A stretch of DNA of 64,000 nucleotides from Medicago truncatula (Eukaryota > Streptophyta > Magnoliopsida > Fabales > Fabaceae), in contig NC_053049.1 in assembly GCF_003473485.1 (NCBI RefSeq), positions 9,920,001 to 9,984,000 on the forward strand, given 5' to 3'. The translations under genes and the position numbers were made by a program. The notes beneath the pieces are model-generated. The model worked only from the letters and a program-made list of their open reading frames with translations. It was not told the DNA's origin and searched no databases. Of the stretch, positions 22,422-32,934 are shown piece after piece (the stretch's first letter is position 1; each line of letters opens with the position of its first letter).

Positions 22422-23329
22422 CTAAAATCACCAAAACCTTAATAAAGAAATGGTCAAAAAACATGACTAGTAGATGCGAAGTTATTGATGTGTAAACTAA
22501 ATCCCAAAGAACCTTAAGAAAAAGAGAATTCACCATATCAAAAATATTATGAACCAAAACAAGGAAAATAGAAAACACTAAAACAGGGCTAAATGAAAGC
22601 ATAAGATATATAGTTTTGACGAAAAGAATTGCCTTATCAGTCGGGGCAATGGAAAACAGGACTAATTGAATTCAGAAGTTTCATAGACTCATAAATATGC
22701 AACAGAAAGTGAGCTGTATTTCTGCGTGTTCCAATATAATCAGGGCTCTACAATAGACTTTCATCAAAAAGAAATTTCACATGCCATACCATTACTCTGG
22801 ACAATCAAACATCAACAATATCCATCCACTACCGTCTCACCTTTTCCATTTCTAGGTTCTACAAACTCAATTCCTAAACTTGCATCAGTTTACAACCTCT
22901 AGATTTTGAGCAAAATTACAGAATAAAGCAAATGCAGCCGTAAATGTCAAAATATTTACAGACCACAATATGCAATACATAGTACAGATTTTGCAAAAAC
23001 CCACTACCAGAGGCCAATCACTCAATTCAAAAACCCACTATCATCAATTTTGAGACAACTATATATTGGTTAGAAACAAATCTTTTAGTACTAAGAATTT
23101 CAGAGTTGGAAATCGAGATATACTAGATTATGAAATTCATTGGAGATATATTTCATAAGCTATTGAATTAGTATAGTTCAATCAAGTACTTACTAAGTTT
23201 TTGCAGCTATATATTTTCTTGTCTAATGTAAATGACAGTAAAGTGTAGTTATTAAAACACCAAGCTAACAAGACAACCTTTGTTGATAGTGCAACAACTC
23301 ACAAAGTAAAGTAATATGAAATGAGGGAA
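22422..23329. other. Intergenic DNA upstream of the MOR1 fragment
   Basis: Probably former intron sequence of the MOR1-like copy. No earlier MOR1 exons could be found here and nothing else is recognised. Confidence 0.4.
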
Positions 23330-23885
23330 AAGTGTATTCATCTTATTCAATGTTTAAATCTGAAGTACAATTGACATATACACACACATTGTTATGGTAC
23401 TGCTAAGCTACATTGTACTACACTTATTGTCCTACATTCAGATAACTTGTACTGCAAGTTATTGATCAAAACTATCTCTCTTAGTCTTATTTAGCTCATG
23501 GTGTAATATCCCCCCACATGTTGGAGGCTGGTAGATATCTATCATCCCCAACTTGGATAGCAAATTGTTGAATGGTTGTGGAAGCAAAGCTTTGGTGAAA
23601 AAGTCTGCAACTTGATCTTTGGATGAGACTGATAGTAACTTGAGGATGTTGGCTTGAAGTTTCTCTCTTACAATATGGAAGTCTATCTCCAAGTGCTTTG
23701 TACGCTAATGAAAGACAGGATTGGCAGCTATGCGGATTGCACCCTGATTATCAGAATAAATGACAGGAACTTTGGGACAATTGATTTGCAAATCCTTGAA
23801 TACATATAAGATCCATTGGAGTTCACAGGAAGCTGCAGATGCACAGAGATAACTTGCTTGGCAAGGAAGATGATTTCATTCCTAT
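23330..23885 (-). mobile_element. Ty1/copia remnant: end of pol and part of the 3' LTR
   Basis: The minus strand carries the RNase H to C-terminal end of a copia polyprotein (for example SSKDQVADFFTKALLPQPF and YQPPTCGGI). LTR-like sequence follows to about 23330. It is a different family from the remnant at 19.1 kb. It is broken, with at least one break in the visible part; no 5' half is present. Confidence 0.85.
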
Positions 23886-24780
23886 TTACAGATTACAGAA
23901 AACGATCTTGTTAAAATAATTCTTCTGCTTAGAAAAAGAATAAAAAATCTTACAAAGAAACAAATGAATGTGTTTGTGTATATATTTATGCCATTGCTCC
24001 TTCATGATGATGGCTCTTCTTGTTTCATTCTTAGCTTTGCTTTAACTTCATATGCAATTCCAGGAATTTCTCACCATCCTTGGTGATAATAGGAACATGG
24101 AATTTTTTTATATGTGCTAGCATATAGTTGATAGTTCTAACTCAAAATAATAATTTAGAAAATGTTATGTTATCTTGAAGAAAATCATTTTCCTTATAGT
24201 AACATGCCAAAATCTGCTATATGTTGGCACATACCCTTGTAACTTGAAATAACCTCAGTTAGAGAATGTAATCCATCTATCTATTAAAACAGACTCTTGA
24301 TCTCAGCAAAAATCTTATGTGGCACTTCACAAAACATTTTATCCCTTTGTTTCATTCCATTGTATTATATTTCATTCTATATACTTGTATCTATTGTGAG
24401 TGTTTGTAACCTATATTTATTTATTACCACTAATTGTCTCTACGTTTATTTTCTATTCTTTTACAAATTGTATCTAGATTACTCCATAACCCACAGTCTA
24501 CAAATTTTTCTACCGTTACCTAACCCTTAATTATGTTTCCATTCAATTTGACCCCACCACAAACAAGCTTAATCTGAAATCTCATACACATTTTCCTTCT
24601 ACTTCTACTTCTACAAAACAAATATATCTTTTTTGTTCAATATGACTATAGTGGATTTCTAGAGAAAGAAGTCGCCACATCCCTCAAATAAATAATTTGT
24701 AGGGTATCGATAACTAAAAGAAAGACAATATAAGGGAAGAAAACAATAGACTTGAATAAAAATCGCAAAAATATGATTTA
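23886..24780. other. Intergenic DNA before the tRNA genes
   Basis: AT-rich. A minus-strand stretch near 24095-24030 reads VPIITKDGEKFLELHMKL, but no gene context was found. The T-run just 3' of the tRNA-Asp gene (A's near 24764-24773 on the plus strand) can serve as its Pol III terminator. Confidence 0.4.
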
Positions 24781-24852
24781 CGCCGTTGCCGGGGATCGAA
24801 CCCGGGTCACCCGCGTGACAGGCGGGAATACTTACCACTATACTACAACGAC
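24781..24852 (-). tRNA. tRNA-Asp (anticodon GTC)
   Basis: The 72-nt gene GTCGTTGTAGTATAGTGG...ends GGCAACGGCG. The cloverleaf has loop CTGTCAC with anticodon GTC, a B box GGTTCGATCCC and a discriminator G. CAA lies immediately upstream (ATCAACAAG) and T-runs downstream, as usual for plant Pol III tRNA genes. Confidence 0.95.
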
Positions 24853-24962
24853 TTGTTGATCCTTGAAAGAAATTAACAATACATCTCCCTAAACGATGGT
24901 TGAATATAAAAACACAAGTTATATATTTGTTTAAAGGACCTGCAGGACAAAAAAAATATTGT

Positions 24963-25047
24963 TGGGGTGAGAGAGGCTCGAACTCTCGACCTCAGGATCA
25001 CTCAGAAGCTATGAGACCTACGCGCTAGCCAACTGCGCCACCACCCC
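24963..25047 (-). tRNA. Elongator tRNA-Met (anticodon CAT) with an 11-nt intron
   Basis: The gene starts GGGGTGGTGGCGCAGTTGG and ends CCTCTCTCACCCCA. After the anticodon CAT and the next A, the 11 nt GCTTCTGAGTG interrupt the anticodon loop; removing them gives CTCATAATCCTGAG, the normal plant elongator Met sequence. Introns in tRNA-Met and tRNA-Tyr are typical of plant nuclear genomes. A T8 terminator follows. Confidence 0.95.
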
Positions 25048-25655
25048 AATGATGTTTTTGTTCAATGTCAGAGAACTCATCGGTTAAAACGATTTAATCT
25101 GGTGTTGTACTTATTGCTCTTATTTTTTATTTTATTTTTTGACAAAATGTTATGCTCTTAATTAAGAAGGGGTAAGTGAGTAATAATCCATGAGTACCAG
25201 GCTTAATGCTTTTAACCTGGGAAAAAAGCTCTTCTCTCAACAAGTTTTGCTCATTTCCAACCAAACTTTCGAAAAAGCCCCTGACGTGGGTTAACTCACA
25301 CATGTGTTAATCCTGCGCGAGTTAGCTCACGCTGCGTGTTGTTTTCAAGGCCAGGCAGAACCTCATTTTCTCATTTTCCATCTAAAATAGAAGAAAGACT
25401 AATGATTGATACCAACACAGCCACTATTCTCAAGAGTTTCTGATTTACCTATCCATTGTTGTGTGTCTTGCAATATCACTTGGACTATCATGCTATTTTG
25501 GATAACACTTACAATTGCTCATCATCTTGGCACTTCAATTTCCAACCATTTTTGTACCGGTACAAAAACATTTAGTTGTGCACTATAAATGTCACCCTAT
25601 TTGTATAACCATGTTGTTATAAACACAGTACTAAAATACTAATTTTACTAAGGTA
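25048..25655. other. Intergenic DNA
   Basis: No gene, RNA or mobile element recognised between the tRNA genes and the duplicated segment C. Confidence 0.4.
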
Positions 25656-26375
25656 TGAGGAGTATGTTGAACGTGCAATATTCCTGGAGTCCCTTAATTA
25701 CTTATATAAAGTGCATGAATCCCTTAATTACATGTTGGTTGTATACATTCTGAATAGAGGTTATGACAGCAAATCTTTGTCTGCCAACCCCTGCCCACAC
25801 CCTTTGAGATCAAAGAGGTTAGTCACTAGTCTAGCTTTGAGAGTTGGTGGCCTTAGTAAAGACTATAGAAGATGAAGAATAAATTTCCTTGGAGAATCCA
25901 ATCTATGAATTAGTGTCTTGCCCTTTACAATCAATAACTGGAAAATGATGAAATTACACATCTTACATAAATCAGATGCTATCAAGCACAAACTCAGACA
26001 CAGACACAGACACGACACAGACACGTCGACATCGATAATAGTTTGAGAAAAAATGTTGTGTCGGTGTCAGACATGATACATATCCGACACCAGGAGACGC
26101 CTTATCCGAAGAGTATATTTGCTTCATAGGTTAGATGTAAGGAGGAAACGACACATCATGCATATCATACATGATTTATCTATATGCCAACCAGTAAGAT
26201 ATTGATCATATATAGAACCTTGTATGTTCAAAGATACATTTACGAGAATTTGATATCACAGAAGTAATCTGTTCATAATCATTTACTGTTTCCAAGGAAA
26301 GAGTTTCGTTTGGTAACACAAATAAAATATGTGAGACTTTAGTTAGTTATCCAAGTTCATTATAGCGTATTATTT

Positions 26376-26386
26376 GTCCCACATCG
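26376..26386 (+). promoter_or_regulatory. USE of U1 snRNA gene C
   Basis: GTCCCACATCG, 33 bp before TATAAATA at 26420-26427. Confidence 0.93.
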
Positions 26387-26451
26387 CTCAAATTTCACAT
26401 GTGGGAGTGTTGAGGGGATTATAAATAAAGAGGTATTTGCATCATTATAAA

Positions 26452-26614
26452 ATACTTACCTGGATGGGGTCAATGGACGATCATGAAGGTCTATGGCCTA
26501 GGTTGGTGACCTCCATTGCACTTTGGAGGGGTGTCTGCCTAAGGTGTTCTCAAGTAGAACAGCAGCCTACATTATAATTTGTTGCTGTGGGGGCCTGCGT
26601 TCGCGTGGCCCCCC
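26452..26614 (+). ncRNA. U1: U1 spliceosomal snRNA gene, copy C (possibly defective)
   Basis: It begins ATACTTACCTGG at the expected 32 nt from the TATA start. Loop I, loop II and Sm site AATTTGTTG are intact. Two differences from A and B: a 3-nt insertion (CAGCAGCC for CAGCC) in the stem III region, and a C-to-T change in the 3' hairpin (GCGTGG), giving a G-U pair. No CA...AGTNNAA 3' box follows (TTCTGCTAGAGATTTT instead), so 3'-end formation may fail. Confidence 0.88.
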
Positions 26615-26640
26615 TTCTGCTAGAGATTTTTTTATTTTTA

Positions 26641-27275
26641 TCTTGTAGCTTCGCTTTCCTCCATAATTAAAAGATAGAAAATCCTATTATAATGTGGTAA
26701 AGATAGAAAATCCTTCCATTAATAAATTAGATAAACATACTTAGTTAAATATAACTTTATTTTTACAACAAATATCATAGACATGGATGCTCATGTAACA
26801 TTATTCAAAAAAAAAAAAAAAAAAGATAATTTAATAGAAGCATTTTAATCTCTGTCCTCAAAGTTCTGTTGAAAACCCTCAAGCTAGCTCTATCCATTTA
26901 CCCTTAATGTATGATATGTATGTTCACCCACAACGATTCTGCTCTGCATCCTCAAGTTTTATTCACTAAATTCTTCCTATCTAACCCTCAATATCATTTT
27001 GTTAAAAGGTACGTGCAAATGCAAATCAATAAAAATTATCATTGTCTATTTATAACAAAAACATATCAGTGAATTCTACTAAACCGTTTTAGTCAACTTA
27101 GAAATGAGTATTATTTATTGAATAATCGTTAGAACTTATTTTGGACTATTGCTGCAAAACTTGAACAAAAAGAAGATAATGATGAAGCATAAAAGTTTCA
27201 AAACGTGTGTCGACACACTTAAGTTTTAGTTCCGATTAGCACCCACTAGTTTATGTCAACCTGATGCAAATGGAT
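26641..27275. other. Intergenic DNA
   Basis: AT-rich, with an A-run at 26808-26824. Nothing recognised. Confidence 0.4.
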
Positions 27276-27283
27276 ATGCTAGT

Positions 27284-27652
27284 CAGGGGCCGTTTTTTTG
27301 GGAGTGCAAAGAGCTCAACCGAGCTGGATCTCCTAAAGTGATGGGCCTCAAGAAAAAAATCATTGCTCAATATCCCCACCCCCACTCAAAAAGAAAACTA
27401 AACATGTTTCATGTTTCAATTTCTAAGTAAAAAAATCAGATTCCATGTTTCTATTTTTAAGTTAAAAAAGCACATCTTTAGTAAAAATAATTGGTAATTT
27501 TGATTTTGGTGGTTAATAATCATTATACGAGTGTTATTTTCAATTTAAATAGAAGATTAATCTTTTAAAAAAATTGTGTTTTTTTTTTTTTTTAATTAGG
27601 GACCTATTTTTACTACGAGAGCCGAGCCTCTAGTTTTGTAGGGACGACCCTG
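27284..27652. mobile_element. Non-autonomous hAT-type element with 8-bp target-site duplication
   Basis: It starts CAGGGGCCGTTTTTTTGGGA and ends GTAGGGACGACCCTG; the ends are short inverted repeats (CAGGG). ATGCTAGT flanks it at 27276-27283 and 27653-27660. The 369-bp body has no coding capacity. An 8-bp duplication with CAGGG ends is the hAT signature. Confidence 0.88.
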
Positions 27653-27660
27653 ATGCTAGT

Positions 27661-28460
27661 GAATATCCATCAGGATACTTTAAAAAGTATCCTTGATCGT
27701 GAGTTCGTGAGTTGAATATTCACACCAAGGATCAATTATAGTTCACAATATAAAGTTCTCTCATTTACTCTCGTGCCTTAAAAAAAGAATAAATGATTAA
27801 CTTAGAATTATTTTCGCAGAATTTTGATTCAAAAAATATGATTTCTGTGTCTATTTTCTACTTTTTTCCATGTCTATTTTCATATGATTAATTTAGAAGT
27901 ACATTCAACAATGGTTACAACGAACAGTTAATTAGTAATAACGTTCACAGTTATTCATAATAGTTGCAATGGTTTGTTGATAGGTGCTTGTCCTCTTTCC
28001 CTCCATACAAAAATTTACATACGCGCGCACACGCACACTCACACTTTTTTCTTTTTGTGTAACTTAAATAAATAGATAATCCTCAGTTGATCCTTTGATT
28101 CATATGATCTCCCTCTTTCATTTTTCCATCAAAATTCTTAAGTTCCTTTCTCATTTCATTTCCTACATCTCTTACACAAAAACGCCATTTCTTAATCCCA
28201 CTGACAATAACTTTACATTTTTGTCTGCTTCAAAAAAACTTTACATTTTTGTCTGTTAATTTAATATTTTTGTTTTTGTCCGTTTATTTAATTTATTTAA
28301 CAAACAAAATTTTAAAAATGTAGAAAGTTGTTTTCGAACTTACAACTTCTCATTAAGGGCAAACAAACACAACAACCATAACAATATATATCGGTAATAA
28401 CCTCTTCAACATCATTTCTCAAAAATAAAAACCTCTTCAACATCATAACAATATATAGAT
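27661..28460. other. 3' flank of subtilase copy 1, partly duplicated
   Basis: The part from about 27995 resembles 32440-32900 (for example CGCGCACACGCACACTCACAC, and TTTAACAAACAAAATTTTAAAAATG against TTTAACAAACAAATTTTAAAAATT). The duplication unit therefore included downstream DNA. Confidence 0.6.
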
Positions 28461-29884
28461 TTAGGATTTAAATTTGAGGGTGGTGACCACAACAGGACTC
28501 CTAACCACATGACTCACATCCATCCAAGTTAGATATCCGAAATCCAATTTCTTTAATCTTGTCATGCTTCCAACTTCATTCCTCAACTTAAATCTTAGCT
28601 TCTCATTCTTCTCATGGAACACCAACTTGTTTGGGATAACACTGACATGAAACCCTTTGATAGGAGTAATGTTGGCAACATAAACTGTTTATGCCTCACC
28701 AACATTGGTCACTGTTTTGTGGAACTCTTGTATTCTCCTCCAAGAAGAATTTCCACCATTGAAGAAAGCAATAAAAAAAGGGTGGTTAATATCCAATGAA
28801 GGTTTAGAGCAATCATTGAATGTGGATCTTGTAATGGTAGTGATATGTTTCTGTGTGAAGTTAAGTCCATAGAGAAGATTAACATAATCTTGTGCACCAA
28901 CGTCATAAAGAAGACCGGGGTCAAGCGCTCTAGTAGTATCAACATAACTAGCTCCTAATGCAAGAGGAGTTGCAACTTTGTTACCTTCTCCGATGTCTTT
29001 GATATGTTCCTTAGCATTATCAAATATGGTTGATGTTGTCATAATTGCTGACCTTATAGCTGCAGGGTCCAATCAGCATGTGCTCCTTTCAAAAGTGCTC
29101 CAACACCAGCAACATGAGGGCATGTCATAAACGTTCCACGCAATGTTGTCAAAATCGCGATCTAGATCCCAAGATCGTACGATCTTGCGAGTCATGATGC
29201 CTCCACCGATCTGGAGCGGATCCAAGATCAGAGAAGATGAAGGAGCGGCCGGCGCGCCGCGTAAACACGTTGAATCGGCGATTTTTTTCGCGTCTGGGAA
29301 AGTGGCTGATTCGGGTGCGACCCGTCTGACCCGACCTGTTCGGATTTGACCCGATTTTTTTAAATACGAGCCCAACCCCATTCTGGCCGGGAACGACCCG
29401 TTTTCCACTCTAAAAGGCCAAATTCACTCATTAATTTCAGTTTTGGGACTTGTTAGTGTTTAATTCAATAATTAGGTTAGTAAATTGGGAATTTCTTTAA
29501 AATTTTGAATTTTTTTCATCTTTTGTGAAATTGTAATTCTTCAATTATCATCAATTCCCTTTCATCTTTTATAAATTTCTCTTGCTTGTGCTTCCTCTTG
29601 AATAAGTTTTTTATTTTTTATTTTTATGATGTTTAGGATGATGCTTTGTTTTGTATCAATGTTTTTAGATGTTTAAGATAATGAGAATTATGATTAATAT
29701 AAGTTTTTTTTAAAGGTTATTTTTCTTAGTTTTTTTTATAATTCTGTCTATTATATGGGATCTTACGATCCCTGTTACGATCCTACGATCTACGCTTTTT
29801 CTATACCTCAACGATCTCTAGTGGGATCTCGATTTTGATAACCTTGGTTCCACGTAAAACATTAAACTAAGTAAGGAAATACTT
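28461..29884 (-). pseudogene. Subtilisin-like protease pseudogene, copy 1 (C-terminal half, split by a hAT element)
   Basis: Plant subtilases (S8 family) are secreted serine proteases. The minus strand reads CPHVAGVGALLKGAHADW, then PAAIRSAIMTTSTIFDN, ATPLALGASYVDTTRALDPG, QDYVNLLYGLNFTQK, the Fn3-like domain (FHKTVTNVGE, ANITPIKGFHVSVIPNK) and a natural stop at 28461. Defects: a one-codon-scale frame shift before PAAIRSA, a TAA stop after TNVGEA, and GTSMACPH read as GTFMTCPH, so the catalytic Ser is Phe. The N-terminal half (Asp and His of the triad) is absent. A 706-bp hAT element interrupts the catalytic motif. Confidence 0.88.
29141..29846. mobile_element. Non-autonomous hAT-type element inserted in subtilase pseudogene
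   Basis: The ends CAATGTTGTCAAAATCGCGA and (inverse) CAAGGTTATCAAAATCGAGA form imperfect terminal inverted repeats. They are rich in GATC/CGATC words, as in known plant hAT MITEs. GTTCCACG is duplicated at 29133-29140 and 29847-29854. No transposase is seen; a 111-codon open frame inside is not similar to anything known to me. Confidence 0.9.
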
Positions 29885-30930
29885 GTTGGAGAATTTCCAA
29901 AATAGGTCTCCTAACCACATGTTTTACATATATCAAGTTATAGATATTGAAAAGTCACCTTTAATTTTGTTTTTCTTCCAACTTCAATCATTAACTTGAT
30001 GCTTACTTTTTCGTTCTTCTCATGGAACACCAACTTGTTTGGAATAACACATACATGAATACCTTTAATAGGTATAATGTTGGTAACATAAATCATTTGT
30101 ATAATAATGAGGTTTTGGTGTGAAGTTAAGTGCACAAAGAAGATTAAGATAATGTCTTACACCAACATCATAAACAAGACTAAGGTCAGAGCTCTACAAG
30201 GATCAACACAACCTCCCAATGCAAGTGGGGTTCCAACTTTGTTACCTCTTCCAATGTATTTGATACAATTCTTAGTATTATTAAATATGTTTAATGTTGT
30301 CATAATTGTTGAACTTATCGTTAAGGGTTTTAATCGGGATCATTAATGTATGAGATATTTGATATGAAAACACCTCCAATAACATTTTATTGAGAAATAT
30401 TATAAACTTGATTAATTAGATTTCCATGCTTATCTTCACAAATCACAATTTTTCTATTCACATTGTTTAATTCTTTAACATTGTCACACATACTCATGAA
30501 AACAATTGAAAAATCGTTAGCAGATAAATTTTCTAAATAGGCAGACAAACTAACGAGTGATAATTCATTACCAAGTGTAAGCATCACACAAAATTCACGA
30601 TCCAAAGTACCAGTAACAATAATTTAGATCCATGATGTTCCATTAATGAGAGTTTTAAAGCACTGACCCACATTACCTGCTGCTACAAAAGTGGCTATTG
30701 CAATTGGATCTTTATACAAAGATACAACACCTAAGTTTACTGATATCGAAAAGAACATTAACACCGTCTAATATTACGATATCAATTGTAGCTGTTACAT
30801 TAGATAAAAATACATTTATAGGTTTTTCCCATCTAATCTTGTACATAGCTACTCTAGACAATGTAATTATTTCTTTTGTAGTTCGATTTACATAACCAAA
30901 GAAAAATGCACCATCAACTTGATTTCAAGT
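29885..30930 (-). pseudogene. Subtilisin-like protease pseudogene, copy 2
   Basis: From C-terminus to the middle of the protein: Fn3-like end (TNIIPIKGIHVCVIPNKLVF, 30070-29960), central region (near 30330-30190), PA-domain region (LDREF-like MDREFCVMLTLGNELSL and VFMSMCDNVKELN, 30605-30387) and part of the catalytic domain (SRVAMYKIRWEK, near 30860). Frames change repeatedly and the catalytic-Ser region is degraded, so it is more decayed than copy 1. It sits directly behind copy 1 in the same orientation, which indicates an old tandem array of subtilase genes. Confidence 0.82.
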
Positions 30931-31262
30931 TGTTGTTAATGAAGTGTGGGTCTCTTAATCATATGTATGACATGTAGTATTCACAATTGTTGTATTAATG
31001 ATTGCTCTCAAGAAAAAAAAATTGTTGTATTAATGATAAAAAAAATTCCAAGAACAATTTGTTTAAGATGCTAGCTCCAATGATTTTTTTTTTTTTGCAA
31101 AAATATAAATCATTGGTATTTTTAAATTCACCTTCCAATTTTGAAGAAATTATAACCATCCCATTATTACTTAAACTTTCACTTTCTTGTCAAACTAAAA
31201 AGTCAACCACAAAAAATTGGAAGGCCGATTTTTAGCTAGATTTATTTTAATTACGTTTATTA

Positions 31263-32090
31263 TGTGTTATATGTGCTCGTGTGTGATTATTCATCATTGG
31301 GTGTATTTTCATGGGTTTCCGTGTTAGAAGGGTATTTTAGTCATTTTGGACTTTTGTTATGTTTGGAGATTACCCTTATGTTGGGATTTTTGAGATGCAT
31401 CTATGTTGATGTAATTATTGATTCATGACATGTATATTTGGATTACTCTGGTTTATATTCTGCTACTGTTGAGGTTTATATACATGCTTATTGGTTTTGA
31501 ATTTTGGATGATGGCGTAGCCTCTATTTCTTGAATAAATGTATTATTCGCATGTTTAATTGCTTTAATAGAAATAGGAGTGTTACAAGTTGGTATCAGAG
31601 TCATGGTCAGTTGTGTCTAGACTAATACTTGTTGTATTTCCCTGTTGTGTGCGAGTGGTAGCATAGTACCTTCGACATTTGCTTTGTTGTGTTGTTTTCT
31701 TATCAGTGAGTTGGTTGTGTAGTGCTGAGATGGCAGGTGGTAGAGACGATGCGGCAATTGCACAAGCTTTAGCGACTATGGCACAAGTGTTGGCCCAGTC
31801 GAATGAGAATGCGGTGGCTAACCGTAGAAATGAAGGTGAGGCCGAAGAGAGGAGGCTCGATAGGTTCTTGAGGAACAATCCACCGACTTTCAAAGGGAGG
31901 TTCGATCCAAAGGGAGTACAGACTTGGGTGCAGGGTATGGAACAGATTTTCCGCTGCTACTGTTGAGGTTTATATACATGCTTATTGGTTTTGAATTTTG
32001 GATGATGACGTAGCCTTTATTTCTTGAATAAATGTATTATTCGCATGTTTAATTGCTTTAATAGAAATAGGAGTGTTACAAGTTGGTATC
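31263..32090 (+). mobile_element. Ty3/gypsy remnant: LTR, primer-binding site, gag start, second LTR end
   Basis: An LTR (about 31263-31586, ending GGAGTGTTACA) is followed by TTGGTATCAGAG (31589-31600), the usual primer-binding site complementary to initiator tRNA-Met. A gag start (MAGGRDDAAIAQALATMAQV) and the beginning of a gag domain (PTFKGRFDPKGVQTW) follow. From 31960 to 32090 the last part of the LTR and the beginning of the primer site appear again. Everything from mid-gag to the 3' end is missing; the element is broken. The two LTR-end copies are very similar, so the rearrangement may be recent relative to the element. Confidence 0.85.
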
Positions 32091-32934
32091 TTGACCAAAC
32101 TCAAAGTTGACCATGCTTCATTAAATGGATTAAGACCAAGGAATTATGGTGAACACGGTTTTAATATGCAAATATGGTTACAAATATTGCGGTTGTAGCT
32201 AATCTGTTACTATGATTTCAATTGAGGACATTGCTTCGTGTAAAACAATTATATTTGCACCAAACAAAAAAAGTTTTACAACTGTTATAATTTTTATACA
32301 TATTTTATTTATAAATTTGAATATATTTTAAGACCTTTTATCAAATTTATAAATATTTTAGATTTGACATAATTAACCAAATTTAATCTAACACTTCCCC
32401 GTCCCACCTCTATTTAGTAATTTTTTAACCCAAAATTTCAATTTCCTCAGATCAATTTTTCATTTTCCTCTATACACAAATTTACATAGGCACGCATGCT
32501 AATGCGCACGCTCACACACACTCCCACTTTCCTTTAGTTTTTTGCCACAATTTTTTCATTTCCCTCTTCCATTTCATTTCCTCCACTCCTCACACAAAAA
32601 CATCATCTCTTGATTATTGACTAGAACATTTTGTTTTTGTCCGTCAATTCAATTTATTTAACAAACAAATTTTAAAAATTATAGAAAGTTGTTTTCAAAC
32701 CTACAACATCCTGTTAAGGGTAAACAAACAAACACAACAACAAAGTTCTCCATCAACTTGTTATATTTTATGAATCTTACTATTTATAACTACTTGAACA
32801 AATGTAACTTTCCAAACATTTATTTTCGAAATTCTCCATCAAGTATTTCCTTAGTTAGTTTACATTTTTCACTTAATTCATATGCTAATAACCTCTTTAT
32901 CGTCATAACAATATATAAATGTAGGGTTTCAATT
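32091..32934. other. Spacer between gypsy remnant and subtilase copy 3
   Basis: From about 32440 it resembles the 3' flank of subtilase copy 1 (27995-28440). No gene. Confidence 0.55.

Larger units (their letters stand above)
25656..26640. repeat. Duplicated segment C carrying U1-C; related empty site for two insertions
   Basis: It aligns with 15389-18210 but lacks both the solo LTR and the LINE found there: sequence runs directly from GGCCTTAGTAAAGACTATAG and from ATTACACATC to TTACATAAATCAGATGC. It therefore shows the pre-insertion state. Confidence 0.85.

Noticed and set aside
24030-24095. Possible minus-strand exon VPIITKDGEKFLELHMKL
   Set aside because: No convincing acceptor, no neighbouring exons and no recognised family.
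18033-26614. CRISPR-like array suggested by repeated blocks
   Set aside because: The repeats are whole U1 genes in segmental duplications kilobases apart, in a plant nuclear context.
29073-29408. 111-codon minus-strand open frame
   Set aside because: It runs from inside the hAT element into the subtilase pseudogene; composition is not gene-like and it crosses an insertion boundary.
31582-31893. 103-codon minus-strand open frame
   Set aside because: Antisense shadow of the gypsy LTR/gag start.
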